From Pseudomonadota bacterium (GTDB lineage Bacteria; Pseudomonadota; Alphaproteobacteria; JAGOMX01), in NCBI GenBank assembly GCA_039714795.1, contig JBDLIP010000008.1, forward strand, positions 1-34,303: a stretch of 34,303 nt of DNA, read 5' to 3'. The position numbers and the translations under genes are program-made. Each line of letters opens with the position of its first letter. Positions within the stretch are counted from its first letter, which is position 1. The notes under the pieces were generated by a model that ran no database searches, was not told the DNA's origin, and was given only the letters and a program-made list of their open reading frames with translations. Positions 8,217 to 17,078 of the stretch are shown one piece after another.

Positions 8217-11200
8217 ATGAGTGAAATAAATGGTATTAACTACAATACTAAATTAATTATCACGGATGTGATAATAGAAAATTACCAGTTTGATGTCAGC
8301 ACGGGTGAAATTACGCTCCACGATTCCACCGAACCTGCTTTTTTCACCGTTGAGCAGCCGGGGTTGCTATTGGCTTCAGAAACAACAGCCCCAGGGATTG
8401 CGCCGCGTCAGCCACTCCAACTTCCGCCAGAATCACCTGAGGTAGCTCCAGAATCTCCAGTTGAGGTTGAACCTGAACCTGAAGTTGAAGCTGAACCTGA
8501 AGTTGAGCCAGAAGCACCTCCAGAACCTGGAACCTCTCAGTATGTTTTCACATTTTCCAGCCAATTGACAGCTCCAGGCACCCAAGCAGGAGATGCACAA
8601 CAGGCAATGTTTGCTGAGGCAAATGTTTCTCCATTTGGAAGAGTCATTATTGGTAATGATATTCCAGGTCTATTTCCTGGGCCTTTCATTGGATTTGAGC
8701 CGTTTGAAGTAATAGAACGCGAAGAGTTTGAAGCTCCTCTTGAAGACGAAGACGTTCCAGAGGAGGTTTTTGTTGCTGTCCCTGTTGTAGTCGAGGAAGA
8801 GTTATGCCCTGACATTCCAGGCATTGAACTGATTTTAAACAACATGGATTCTACCACAACAACGGGGTTAGCCTCTGTTCAGGGGCCAACTTTTGTTGAC
8901 CCAGCAGGCAATGCAACACCACTAATAGGTTTAGAAGAGGAAACAAGGATTTTCGTGGATGCGACAAATCCCATCAATCCCACCATTCTTTTAGGGGCTG
9001 GGGTGCCAATAGAGGTTCCTGTAGACGTCTTTTCATTCGTCATTGGCAGTGAATTCAATGACATTTTGATTGGCCGTATTGCACCATTAGAGAGCTTTGA
9101 ATTATTTTTTGCCGGGAATGGGAATGACCTCTTGATTGGTGAAAAGCGCTTAGGCATTCAACAAATCGAGGAAGTTGAAATTTTCACAGATGTTGCAGGG
9201 CTCATTGATCTGCTTGGGCTAGATTCTTCACGTTATCCCGGCGGCGATAATGTGGGAAGTTTGCAAGACAGCCTGCATGGCGAAGATTGTAATGACACGA
9301 TTTTTGGTGAATATGAAACTTTGGGTCTTGCGCTAGAGGATCAGCATGTTGTTGTAAAGGTGGCAGAGCCTGAGCCACCGGCAGATGAAAAAGAGCAGCG
9401 CACCTTACCGCCTTTGCAGTTGACTGGGCAAAATTTGTTAACTGGTGGCAGTGATAACGATACAATTGCTGGCAATATTGGAAAAATTGAATTTACTGCA
9501 AGCGGGGATACTTCAGCCGGAGAATTCACTGATTTTTTTGAATATGCTGGTGTCATTAATTTATCTGATATCGACGATATTTCAGAGGGGCAACTATTTT
9601 TATTTTTTGAATTTTCACTGGTTGCAGTTTCAGGTGTATCATACCAATTTGCAGCAGATCAAATCTTTGGTGATCAATCTCAACCTCGCGATGGCGCAGG
9701 ACTTATTGACGCTGAACGTCCCGGTCAAGATAATCTTACAGGTGATGTCTTTGACGTTACCTACACTAGCACCAATGTTGTTGGCCGAGCATTTGAAGAA
9801 TTCATTGAACACTACTCAGTTGTTGGGCAGTTACCTGATGATTTTCTTTTCGATCTCGAGAACCAGCCAGGAAGTTTTAGTAACCTACTAGTATTTGCTG
9901 GAGATCGTATTGAAGGAGGAGACGAAAACGACAAAATTCGCGGAGATTTTGCTAATATCACCTATACGGCCCAATTTGCAGGAGTTGCTTTAGGTGACCT
10001 GGGAGGAGTGTCTTCTTCAGCTCAAGTTACAGGTGTTCATGATTTCATCCCAGAAAGCCAAAATGTGCTGCTGGGTGGAGAAGGCGATGATCAGATTTGG
10101 GGTAACGGCGAACGAGTCACGGCAATCGCAATCAGTGCTCGAACAGAAGCTCTGGAGGAGGCAATCTCTGAAGCAATCGTCGATGTGCAACAGCGGTATT
10201 CCGGTGATGCTATCGGCGGAGATACAGGCGACCCAACGAGTGGTTTTGCTGGTCTTGGAGATGGCACGGGCAACGATCTCATTGTCGGTGATGTTGGAAC
10301 ACAAGAATATCGGGCCACTGCACAATCGGCACACGTCGAGTCTATTTTTTCTCCTTTTCTGGCAACAACGATGGCTGAGGTTAGAGGAGATATTACCTAT
10401 GGAGCTGATGATATTTGCGGTGATGGCTGTGCAGGAAATGAAACAGCTGCTCAGGGAACCGGAAATGACACAATTTGGGGCGATGAGCAAACTTCATTTT
10501 GGGAGGCCTTAGCTGAATCAGCACGTATTGATATCTCATCTCCTAGTAGTTCTAGCTCCAGAAATGCATCTGTCACTGTTGTAGCAATGCCTTGGGTGAC
10601 TTATGGGAGTGATCAAATTGTAACAGCCGGAGGAGAAAATGTTGTTTATGGCGACAGTCAAAGTGCAACAGTAAGCCTTAGAACAGCAAGATCTGAAGTG
10701 GTGGTTTTGTCGGGAGAAGGGTCCTTCCTGAATAATGCGACAGTTGCAGCGACAAGTTCTGCCATGCTTAGTGCATCCTATGTCTTGGGGGCAAATTTTA
10801 TTGATGCCTTTGGGTCAGAGTCGGGCAACGTCTGGGGTAACATGGAAGAGCTGATATGGGAAGCAGGAGCCGCTGGATCCCATGTTGAAGGTGGAGGGAC
10901 AGGTAACACCTATACTGCCTCGACACAAATTAATATTATAGGTAGTGAAATCTCAGCAGCAACCCGAGGGGAATCGTCTATAAATGACATCATCATCGGC
11001 TTGCAAGGAATACAAAACACGGTCGGTGATATTGCAACTCTTCGCATTACCGCTGCTGTTCTAGCTGATACCACATCAGCACTTGTTGGTGCAGGAAATA
11101 GTGTCGGTGTTGATACAAGCTATCAGGCAGCTTCGCAAATTAATTTTGGCACTGCCGATGAACCAATAGCCATCACTTTTGGCAACGATCAATTTGCGGG

Positions 11201-14200
11201 GCTAGAAAACAACATTTGGTTGGATATTAAAACCATTGACATTGATCTTAAATCCGGTCCTGCAATCGCCCAAATTGCCAATTTAAGCATGGCTGAATCT
11301 CTCGTCACTTCGCGTAATGTCAACATTAACTTTGGGGATGATGTTGCCAATTTCCTTGAAGGAGGCGAATTTATAGGCCCTGCCGCTGACAAGGTTATCT
11401 ACGCTGATTTTGAAGAAATGATATTGAATTTTCAAGCTGGAGACAGCGCACTTGTGGGTAATCCCGATGATATAGGTAACGATGTGATCGCCAGATCCAG
11501 AGTTGACGTAGAAGATTTTACTATTACAACCGGCGTGGATACTGGATCTGGTGCAGACGGTGCATTAGAGATTGGCCGTGGCAGCGATATGTTCTTTGGT
11601 GAAGGTAAAAATATAACGATTGTCCTGCAATCGGGCATAAGCACGGTCGGAGATGGGAGTTCGCCTTCGAATGAAATGGCGGCAGAAGATGAAATGATCA
11701 CCAGAGCGGAATCAACCGTCAATGGCCGGTTTGACCTTATCTTCCAACCAGAAAAAATTGACGTTGGAGGATCAGGCCTTCAAGAAGACGGCAATGATCT
11801 GATCGTTGGTGATGTTCAAGGGGTAACTCTAGAATTCTTGGCTAGTTTTGCTGCAACGGGAGACGGCAACTTAAATAGGGTTGATGCCAGTGCAACTTCC
11901 ATTGGCTCAAACATCACTTATGGCAATGATGAAATCTCATCTGGAACTGGTGATGATATAGTTGAATCTGATGGCCGGCAATTGACCTACCGAGTGATTG
12001 CAGGCACAGCTATTGCAGGTGATGGCGATTTTAATACGGTTTTAGCCGAAGCTAAAGCTGAGAATATCACGATTATGACCGGAGATGATGTTGTAGATGC
12101 CGGCTCAGGTAATGATATTATCCGAGGCGATCCTGATATTTTGTTCGAAGTCAAAGGTGGAGTCGTTGTTTTTGGAACAGGCACTGATAATAACGGTTCC
12201 GCCGAGGCAATTGCCATTGGTAATATTATTACCTTGGGTTCTGATATCATCATTTCAACTGGAACTAATACTGTTTTTGCTGACAGTGAAATATTTGAGT
12301 TCATTGTCGAAGACGGCACAGTAAATGGTATTGCAACTTTAGGACCCAATACGATTATTGAAGGCAATAAAATCAGCTTTGGTGATGATACGATAATTGA
12401 TGGTGAAGGTGATAGTATGCTGTTTGGTGATCCGGTACAGGTACAAATTCCTGAAAGCATTTCCGAGTGGGACGGAGAGGGAGAAGAACCGGATCAATAC
12501 ATCAAATGGGGCGATGATACGTTCATTCCCGGTGCTGGCAATGACATCATTGATGGTGGTCAAGGCGTTCTTGACAGTGATACGGTCAGTTATGAATACA
12601 TTACAGATCCCACTCAACACGTTGAGGTGAATCTTGGTGACATTGTTGTTATAAACGGCGGAACCTTTGTTGAATCCAAAGTTTTAGGCGATACTGGGGA
12701 TATTTTAGAAACCGATCTTTTTGTTGTCCATAATGATTTTAGTAGCATTGAAAATATTACTGGCAGCCTTGGTGACGATATTTTGATTGGTGACGTTCGG
12801 GGTAATGTCCTTGACGGTGGCGACGGTGCTGATCTACTCATTGGTGATTTACTAGAATTTAAATGGGAAGTCATCGCTGGAGATAATACTTCCGCTGAAT
12901 CTAGTAATAATTCAGTCTCCTTTGGCGGAGATACTCTCATTGGTGGCCTTGGAAATGATGTCCTCATTGGTGATGTGGAGATGTTTATTTGGACTATAAA
13001 AGGTGGTACAGCCATCGCTAATGGTATCGATCTCACTATGGATATCAGAGCTGATGCCAGTGCGATGTCCAGTAATAATACTGTTAGCTTTGGTGACGAT
13101 ATCCTTAATGCAGGAGGTGGGGATGACTTCCTCATTGGAGATGTGAAAACATTTACCTGGACCATAATGGGAGGAATGGCAATCGATAATAGTATTGATT
13201 CGAATGATGATCCAGAAAATGAAGAAGAAGATGCTGATGCTCGAGCTTTTTCCCAAGAGAATACACTTGTGTTTGGGAATGACGACCTCAATGGAGGGGT
13301 CGGAAATGATCATCTTATCGGTGATGTAGAGAAATTCGATTGGATGACGATGGGCGGAGAGGCAACTGTTACAATGAGTGATCCAGATTTTAATAGAGAC
13401 GCTACTGCACGTGCCTTTTCTGACGAGAATGATCTTACTTTTGGCGATGATGATCTGGATGGTGCTCAAGGAGATGATAATCTTGTTGGCGATGTGCAAG
13501 AATTCAATTGGAGTGTGATCGGTGGAATGACGGATGTCCCTGTTCCTTTGTCCCGTGCTTCTACCTCAGCAAGATCTCGTGATAACACAATTACATTTGG
13601 GATGGACACCCTAGACGGAGGCGAAGGAGTGGATTACATTATTGGGGATGTGGGTATCTTCAATTGGAACCTAAAGGCAGGAATGGCAACGTCTACCGGT
13701 AACGTTTCTGCTCTTGCTAGTACTTCTTCTGGTAATTCAACGATTATATTTGGGAACGATGGGCTCAATGGAGGAGCCGGAAATGATCATCTTGTTGGTG
13801 ATGTGAAAGAATTTAAGTGGGATCTGCAAGCTGGCATTGCCTTTGGTGATAACCAAGTCGCAAATCAAGAAATCCTTGGCGTTACTACTAATGCCAGTTC
13901 TTTTGAGAATATGCTTCATTTTGGCAACGATGTCCTAGATGGTGCTCAAGGAGATGATCATCTCATTGGTGATGTAGAGTTCTTCGTTTGGAGTCTTATC
14001 GGTGGAATGGCAACTGCTGGCGGTAATGCTGAGGCTCTAGTTGAAGTTATAGCCAGCACTATGGCCGGCGAAAATACTTTAACTTTCGGCAATGATATGC
14101 TCAATGCCGGAGACGGGAATGATAATCTGATCGGTGATGTAGAAAAATTCGATTGGGTGACAATGGGCGGGGAGGCAACTATCACCATGAGCGATGAAGA

Positions 14201-15941
14201 GGATGATAGAGATGCCGATGCCCAGGCTCTTTTAGAACGCAACACACTTATGTTTGGGGACGATGAACTCAATGGAGGAGCTGGAAATGATCATCTTGTT
14301 GGTGATGTAGAATTATTCGTTTGGAGTCTTACTGGTGGAATGGCGACTGCTGGCGGTAATGTTGGGACTTTAGTCGAAGTGACAGCCAGAGCTAGGGCCG
14401 TTGGAAGTACTTTAACTTTTGGCAACGATATGCTCAATGCCGGAGACGGGAATGATAAGTTGGTCGGTGATGTACAAACATTCAATTGGAATTTGCAGGG
14501 AGGAATTGCGCCTGCTACTGGAGAAGCTGCTACTGTTGTGATCAGATCTAGTGTCCAAGTTTTTTTCGAAAGAAATATGGTTACCTTTGGCGATGACATC
14601 CTCAATGCTGGAGACGGTCTCGACCATATCATCGGTGATGTAGAGAAATTTGATTGGGTGGTAATGGGCGGAGAGGCAACTGTCACCATGAGCGATGAAG
14701 GGTTTAGTAGAGATGCCAATGCCCGGGCTTTTTCAGAAAGCAACACACTTATATTTGGGGACGATAAACTCAATGGAGGAGCTGGAAATGATCATCTTGT
14801 TGGTGATGTGAAAGAATTTAGATGGGAGCTGCAAGCTGGTATCGCCTTTGGTGATAACCAAGTTGCAGACCAAGAACCCCTTGAAATTGGTATTGAAGTC
14901 TTTTCTATTGAAATTGAAGATATGCTTCATTTTGGCGACGATGAACTAGATGGTGCTCAAGGAGATGATCACCTGGTTGGTGATGTAGAATTATTCGTTT
15001 GGAGTCTTACCGGTGGAATGGCGACTGCTGATGGTAATGCTGGGGCTCTAGTTGAGGTGAGAGCCTTAGCTGCAGCCGGGGCCGGCGAAAATAATTTAAC
15101 TTTTGGCAGTGATATCCTCAATGCCGGAGACGGTCTCGACCATATCATCGGTGATGTAGAGAAATTCGATTGGGTGACAATGGGCGGAGAGGCAACTGCC
15201 ACCATGAGCGATGAAGGATTTAGTAGAAATGCCGATGCCCGGGCTCTTTTAGGAGGCAACACACTTAGATTTGGGGACGATGAACTCAATGGAGGAGCGG
15301 GAAATGATCGTCTCATTGGGGATGTGGAGATCTTCAGCTGGAGCCTTACTGGTGGAACATCAGTCGCCACTGGCGGCGATGCCATAGCCATAGCTGTGGC
15401 TGAAGCAATAGAAAATAATATCACCTTTGGTGATGATCAACTCAACGGAGGTCTAGGCAATGATGAAATGTGGGGTGATGTTAGGGAATTTGCAGTGACC
15501 TTGGATGAAACCGATGGTCCAGTGATCTTTGAAAACAACAGCCTTACCTTAGGTCAAGATACATTTATCTTTGATCTTGACACCAACTTTGGTGATGATG
15601 TCATCGGTGATTTTGATACATTGGGTGGAGACGAAGGAATCCCATCTGATCTCAGTGGAATATTTGTTGGCTTTCCTGAAGGAATGGATGGCAACTCACT
15701 TTCCCGTACAGATGATATCCTGCAATTTGCAACCACGGATAATACATTCGATCTAGGTAATCTTCTCGCCATATCGCAGGTTGTTGATGATGGCGCTGGT
15801 GCAGCAAAATTAGAGTTTGATCTGGATGAAGATGATGACTTTGATGATGCCTCTATCACCTTTGCCAACATCGACTTTATTGCAGGTGCAAACGTTATAA
15901 CCGATTATGTTGATGCTTTGCAGATTGTAACACCTGCATAA
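8217..15941 (+). CDS. Giant acidic repeat protein with RTX-type Gly/Asp turns
   Basis: 2574 residues, very acidic, with no N-terminal signal peptide. Order: an N-terminal 60-residue segment; a Pro/Glu-rich stretch at about 70-105 (PEVEPEP-like); a region with RTX-like turns such as GGSDNDTIAGN, GGEGDDQIWGN and GTGNDLIVGD spaced by long loops; a regular array from about residue 1543 to 2420; and a non-repetitive C-terminus ending DALQIVTPA. Each array unit pairs a GGAGNDHLVGDV-like turn with a segment of about 40-60 residues containing FxW and GG. Such turns bind Ca2+ in RTX proteins, and a signal-less N-terminus suggests type I secretion through a C-terminal signal; both are inferred. No T1SS genes are in the window. 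ATG 8217 follows AGGTGA at 8207-8212. It may be a surface adhesin or matrix protein; no enzymatic domain is recognised. Confidence 0.85.
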   Translation: MSEINGINYNTKLIITDVIIENYQFDVSTGEITLHDSTEPAFFTVEQPGLLLASETTAPGIAPRQPLQLPPESPEVAPESPVEVEPEPEVEAEPEVEPEAPPEPGTSQYVFTFSSQLTAPGTQAGDAQQAMFAEANVSPFGRVIIGNDIPGLFPGPFIGFEPFEVIEREEFEAPLEDEDVPEEVFVAVPVVVEEELCPDIPGIELILNNMDSTTTTGLASVQGPTFVDPAGNATPLIGLEEETRIFVDATNPINPTILLGAGVPIEVPVDVFSFVIGSEFNDILIGRIAPLESFELFFAGNGNDLLIGEKRLGIQQIEEVEIFTDVAGLIDLLGLDSSRYPGGDNVGSLQDSLHGEDCNDTIFGEYETLGLALEDQHVVVKVAEPEPPADEKEQRTLPPLQLTGQNLLTGGSDNDTIAGNIGKIEFTASGDTSAGEFTDFFEYAGVINLSDIDDISEGQLFLFFEFSLVAVSGVSYQFAADQIFGDQSQPRDGAGLIDAERPGQDNLTGDVFDVTYTSTNVVGRAFEEFIEHYSVVGQLPDDFLFDLENQPGSFSNLLVFAGDRIEGGDENDKIRGDFANITYTAQFAGVALGDLGGVSSSAQVTGVHDFIPESQNVLLGGEGDDQIWGNGERVTAIAISARTEALEEAISEAIVDVQQRYSGDAIGGDTGDPTSGFAGLGDGTGNDLIVGDVGTQEYRATAQSAHVESIFSPFLATTMAEVRGDITYGADDICGDGCAGNETAAQGTGNDTIWGDEQTSFWEALAESARIDISSPSSSSSRNASVTVVAMPWVTYGSDQIVTAGGENVVYGDSQSATVSLRTARSEVVVLSGEGSFLNNATVAATSSAMLSASYVLGANFIDAFGSESGNVWGNMEELIWEAGAAGSHVEGGGTGNTYTASTQINIIGSEISAATRGESSINDIIIGLQGIQNTVGDIATLRITAAVLADTTSALVGAGNSVGVDTSYQAASQINFGTADEPIAITFGNDQFAGLENNIWLDIKTIDIDLKSGPAIAQIANLSMAESLVTSRNVNINFGDDVANFLEGGEFIGPAADKVIYADFEEMILNFQAGDSALVGNPDDIGNDVIARSRVDVEDFTITTGVDTGSGADGALEIGRGSDMFFGEGKNITIVLQSGISTVGDGSSPSNEMAAEDEMITRAESTVNGRFDLIFQPEKIDVGGSGLQEDGNDLIVGDVQGVTLEFLASFAATGDGNLNRVDASATSIGSNITYGNDEISSGTGDDIVESDGRQLTYRVIAGTAIAGDGDFNTVLAEAKAENITIMTGDDVVDAGSGNDIIRGDPDILFEVKGGVVVFGTGTDNNGSAEAIAIGNIITLGSDIIISTGTNTVFADSEIFEFIVEDGTVNGIATLGPNTIIEGNKISFGDDTIIDGEGDSMLFGDPVQVQIPESISEWDGEGEEPDQYIKWGDDTFIPGAGNDIIDGGQGVLDSDTVSYEYITDPTQHVEVNLGDIVVINGGTFVESKVLGDTGDILETDLFVVHNDFSSIENITGSLGDDILIGDVRGNVLDGGDGADLLIGDLLEFKWEVIAGDNTSAESSNNSVSFGGDTLIGGLGNDVLIGDVEMFIWTIKGGTAIANGIDLTMDIRADASAMSSNNTVSFGDDILNAGGGDDFLIGDVKTFTWTIMGGMAIDNSIDSNDDPENEEEDADARAFSQENTLVFGNDDLNGGVGNDHLIGDVEKFDWMTMGGEATVTMSDPDFNRDATARAFSDENDLTFGDDDLDGAQGDDNLVGDVQEFNWSVIGGMTDVPVPLSRASTSARSRDNTITFGMDTLDGGEGVDYIIGDVGIFNWNLKAGMATSTGNVSALASTSSGNSTIIFGNDGLNGGAGNDHLVGDVKEFKWDLQAGIAFGDNQVANQEILGVTTNASSFENMLHFGNDVLDGAQGDDHLIGDVEFFVWSLIGGMATAGGNAEALVEVIASTMAGENTLTFGNDMLNAGDGNDNLIGDVEKFDWVTMGGEATITMSDEEDDRDADAQALLERNTLMFGDDELNGGAGNDHLVGDVELFVWSLTGGMATAGGNVGTLVEVTARARAVGSTLTFGNDMLNAGDGNDKLVGDVQTFNWNLQGGIAPATGEAATVVIRSSVQVFFERNMVTFGDDILNAGDGLDHIIGDVEKFDWVVMGGEATVTMSDEGFSRDANARAFSESNTLIFGDDKLNGGAGNDHLVGDVKEFRWELQAGIAFGDNQVADQEPLEIGIEVFSIEIEDMLHFGDDELDGAQGDDHLVGDVELFVWSLTGGMATADGNAGALVEVRALAAAGAGENNLTFGSDILNAGDGLDHIIGDVEKFDWVTMGGEATATMSDEGFSRNADARALLGGNTLRFGDDELNGGAGNDRLIGDVEIFSWSLTGGTSVATGGDAIAIAVAEAIENNITFGDDQLNGGLGNDEMWGDVREFAVTLDETDGPVIFENNSLTLGQDTFIFDLDTNFGDDVIGDFDTLGGDEGIPSDLSGIFVGFPEGMDGNSLSRTDDILQFATTDNTFDLGNLLAISQVVDDGAGAAKLEFDLDEDDDFDDASITFANIDFIAGANVITDYVDALQIVTPA
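12843..15500 (+). repeat. Coding tandem array of 16-17 units in the giant protein
   Basis: About 16-17 coding units averaging 55 residues, each anchored by GDVxxFxW after a GNDxLxGD turn. Units fall into types: A (EKFDW...MGGEAT...MSD), B (KEFxW...LQAGIAFGDNQVA), C (FVWSL.GGMATA.GNA) and singletons. The block order B-C-A-C appears twice, starting near 13796 and near 14800, offset by 1005 bp, with high DNA similarity. This indicates recent block duplication in addition to older unit duplication. Confidence 0.85.
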
Positions 15942-15968
15942 AACGTAACTGCTCGGGTTACTTACGTT
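15942..15968 (+). terminator. Possible hairpin terminator after the giant gene
   Basis: Perfect 7-bp arms AACGTAA (15942-15948) and TTACGTT (15962-15968) start just after the TAA stop. An alternative inner pairing is GTAAC with GTTAC. No T-run follows, so it is weak as an intrinsic terminator. Confidence 0.3.
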
Positions 15969-15992
15969 CTGTTAAGACTCGATGGGGCATAG

Positions 15993-16110
15993 TATACTGA
16001 AGCTGAATCAAACCGTTGGTTTTCTGATACGCTCAAGGTGCTCATTCATCAGTGTAAACTACGCGCTTTTTGCTTTCATAAAACTCAACGTTTTGATTCA
16101 ACATGGGTAT
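15993..16110 (+). repeat. Repeat A (fold-back element)
   Basis: Begins TATACTGAAGCTGAATCAAA, followed by the shared TTTTCTGATACGCTCAA and GTGCTCATT. It ends near TTTTGATTCAACATGGGTAT. The terminal arm is the GCTGAATCAAAC subtype also found at about 1929-2007 and 26272-26383. It sits immediately upstream of the HAD gene. Confidence 0.75.
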
Positions 16111-16140
16111 GAAAAGAAAACGTTGGTAAGGAAGGTTTCA

Positions 16141-16998
16141 TTGTCGCTGCAACCGATCAGTGGGCTTGCAAAGATTGCAGAGCAATTTGATGTTTATTTC
16201 ATTGACATCTATGGTGTGATCCATGACGGTACCTCTATTTATCCTGGTGCATTGCATTGCCTGGAGGCTTTGGCACTGGCTGGAAAATCTGTGCTTTTGC
16301 TTACGAATACACCGGCTCGTTCCCAGGTGATTGTCAAAAGACTTGAGACGATTGGTATTCCCCCCTCTCTCTATCAACACGTGATTTCTTCTGGAGAAGT
16401 AGCTTATCGCCACATTATTGAGCGCTCTGACAGTTGGTATGCTCGGCTGGGTGATCATTGCTATTTTATAGGACCTTCGCATTCCAGTCTCTTGGAAGGG
16501 AGCGCGGTTCGCTTGGTGAGCGATATTGATCGGGCTGATTTTATCATTGCAGCAGGTCCAGATGATTGGCACACGCAACTTGCTGATTATGAAGAAACTC
16601 TCCAGCAGGCTGTGGTAAAAAAGTTACCGCTTATATGTGCAAATCCCAATCGAGGCAGCTCGTTGAAAGTTCAAGCTGGGGATATCGCGCATTTCTATGA
16701 GACATTAGGGGGAGAAGCGCATTATCACGGGAAACCCTATCTCACTTTTTATGAGACCGCACTAAACTGTTATCCGCAGATTGACAAAAACCGTGTATTG
16801 GTTATTGGTGATGCACTTGAGGTAGATATTAGAGGAGCGCTTGCCATGCAGCTTGCGTGCGCTTGGGTGACGGGTGGTTTGCATAGCTATGAATTGGAGG
16901 CTGCACACGGGATTCCTGCCGACGAAAAGGCTGTGCGTAAGACATGTGACGCTTACGGCTCTGTTCCCGATTACACAATTCCTGGATTGATTTGGTAA
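16141..16998 (+). CDS. HAD-superfamily class IIA hydrolase, TIGR01459-like
   Basis: 285-residue cytoplasmic protein related to NagD-type sugar-phosphate phosphatases. Motif I is FIDIYGVIHDG: the nucleophile Asp is present, but the second Asp of the usual DxDG is Tyr. In the alphaproteobacterial TIGR01459 group this position is usually Trp (DLWG), so the change is family-like. Motif II is LLLTNTPA, the motif III region is GKPYLTFYE, and motif IV is VLVIGDALEVDIRGA. The substrate is unknown. I prefer TTG 16141 because AAGGAAGG lies 5 bases upstream and the protein then has family-typical length. The in-frame ATG at 15982 would translate through repeat A and add 53 unrelated residues. Confidence 0.82.
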   Translation: MSLQPISGLAKIAEQFDVYFIDIYGVIHDGTSIYPGALHCLEALALAGKSVLLLTNTPARSQVIVKRLETIGIPPSLYQHVISSGEVAYRHIIERSDSWYARLGDHCYFIGPSHSSLLEGSAVRLVSDIDRADFIIAAGPDDWHTQLADYEETLQQAVVKKLPLICANPNRGSSLKVQAGDIAHFYETLGGEAHYHGKPYLTFYETALNCYPQIDKNRVLVIGDALEVDIRGALAMQLACAWVTGGLHSYELEAAHGIPADEKAVRKTCDAYGSVPDYTIPGLIW

Positions 16999-17078
16999 GA
17001 GGTAAGCGATATATTGGATACAGATGGTTCAGCAAATTTCACACACATCATGCGCTGCGGGTATAGCAGTATAAGAAA

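Noticed and set aside
9445-10512. Open frames of 148 and 172 codons overlapping the giant gene
   Set aside because: Out-of-frame shadows of the long repetitive gene; composition lacks protein-like features and the main frame is continuous.
12614-15424. Several long antisense frames across the giant-gene array
   Set aside because: Regular Gly/Asp codon repeats produce open Ser/Pro-rich or Ile-rich frames on the opposite strand; they repeat with the array and have no independent signals.
8217-15941. Tandem repeats considered as a CRISPR array
   Set aside because: Repeats are coding, imperfect, of variable length, and continue one uninterrupted frame; there are no short identical repeats with unique spacers and no cas genes.
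15982-16140. N-terminal 53-codon extension of the HAD gene
   Set aside because: Lies in repeat A, has no family similarity, and a better start with a ribosome site exists at 16141.
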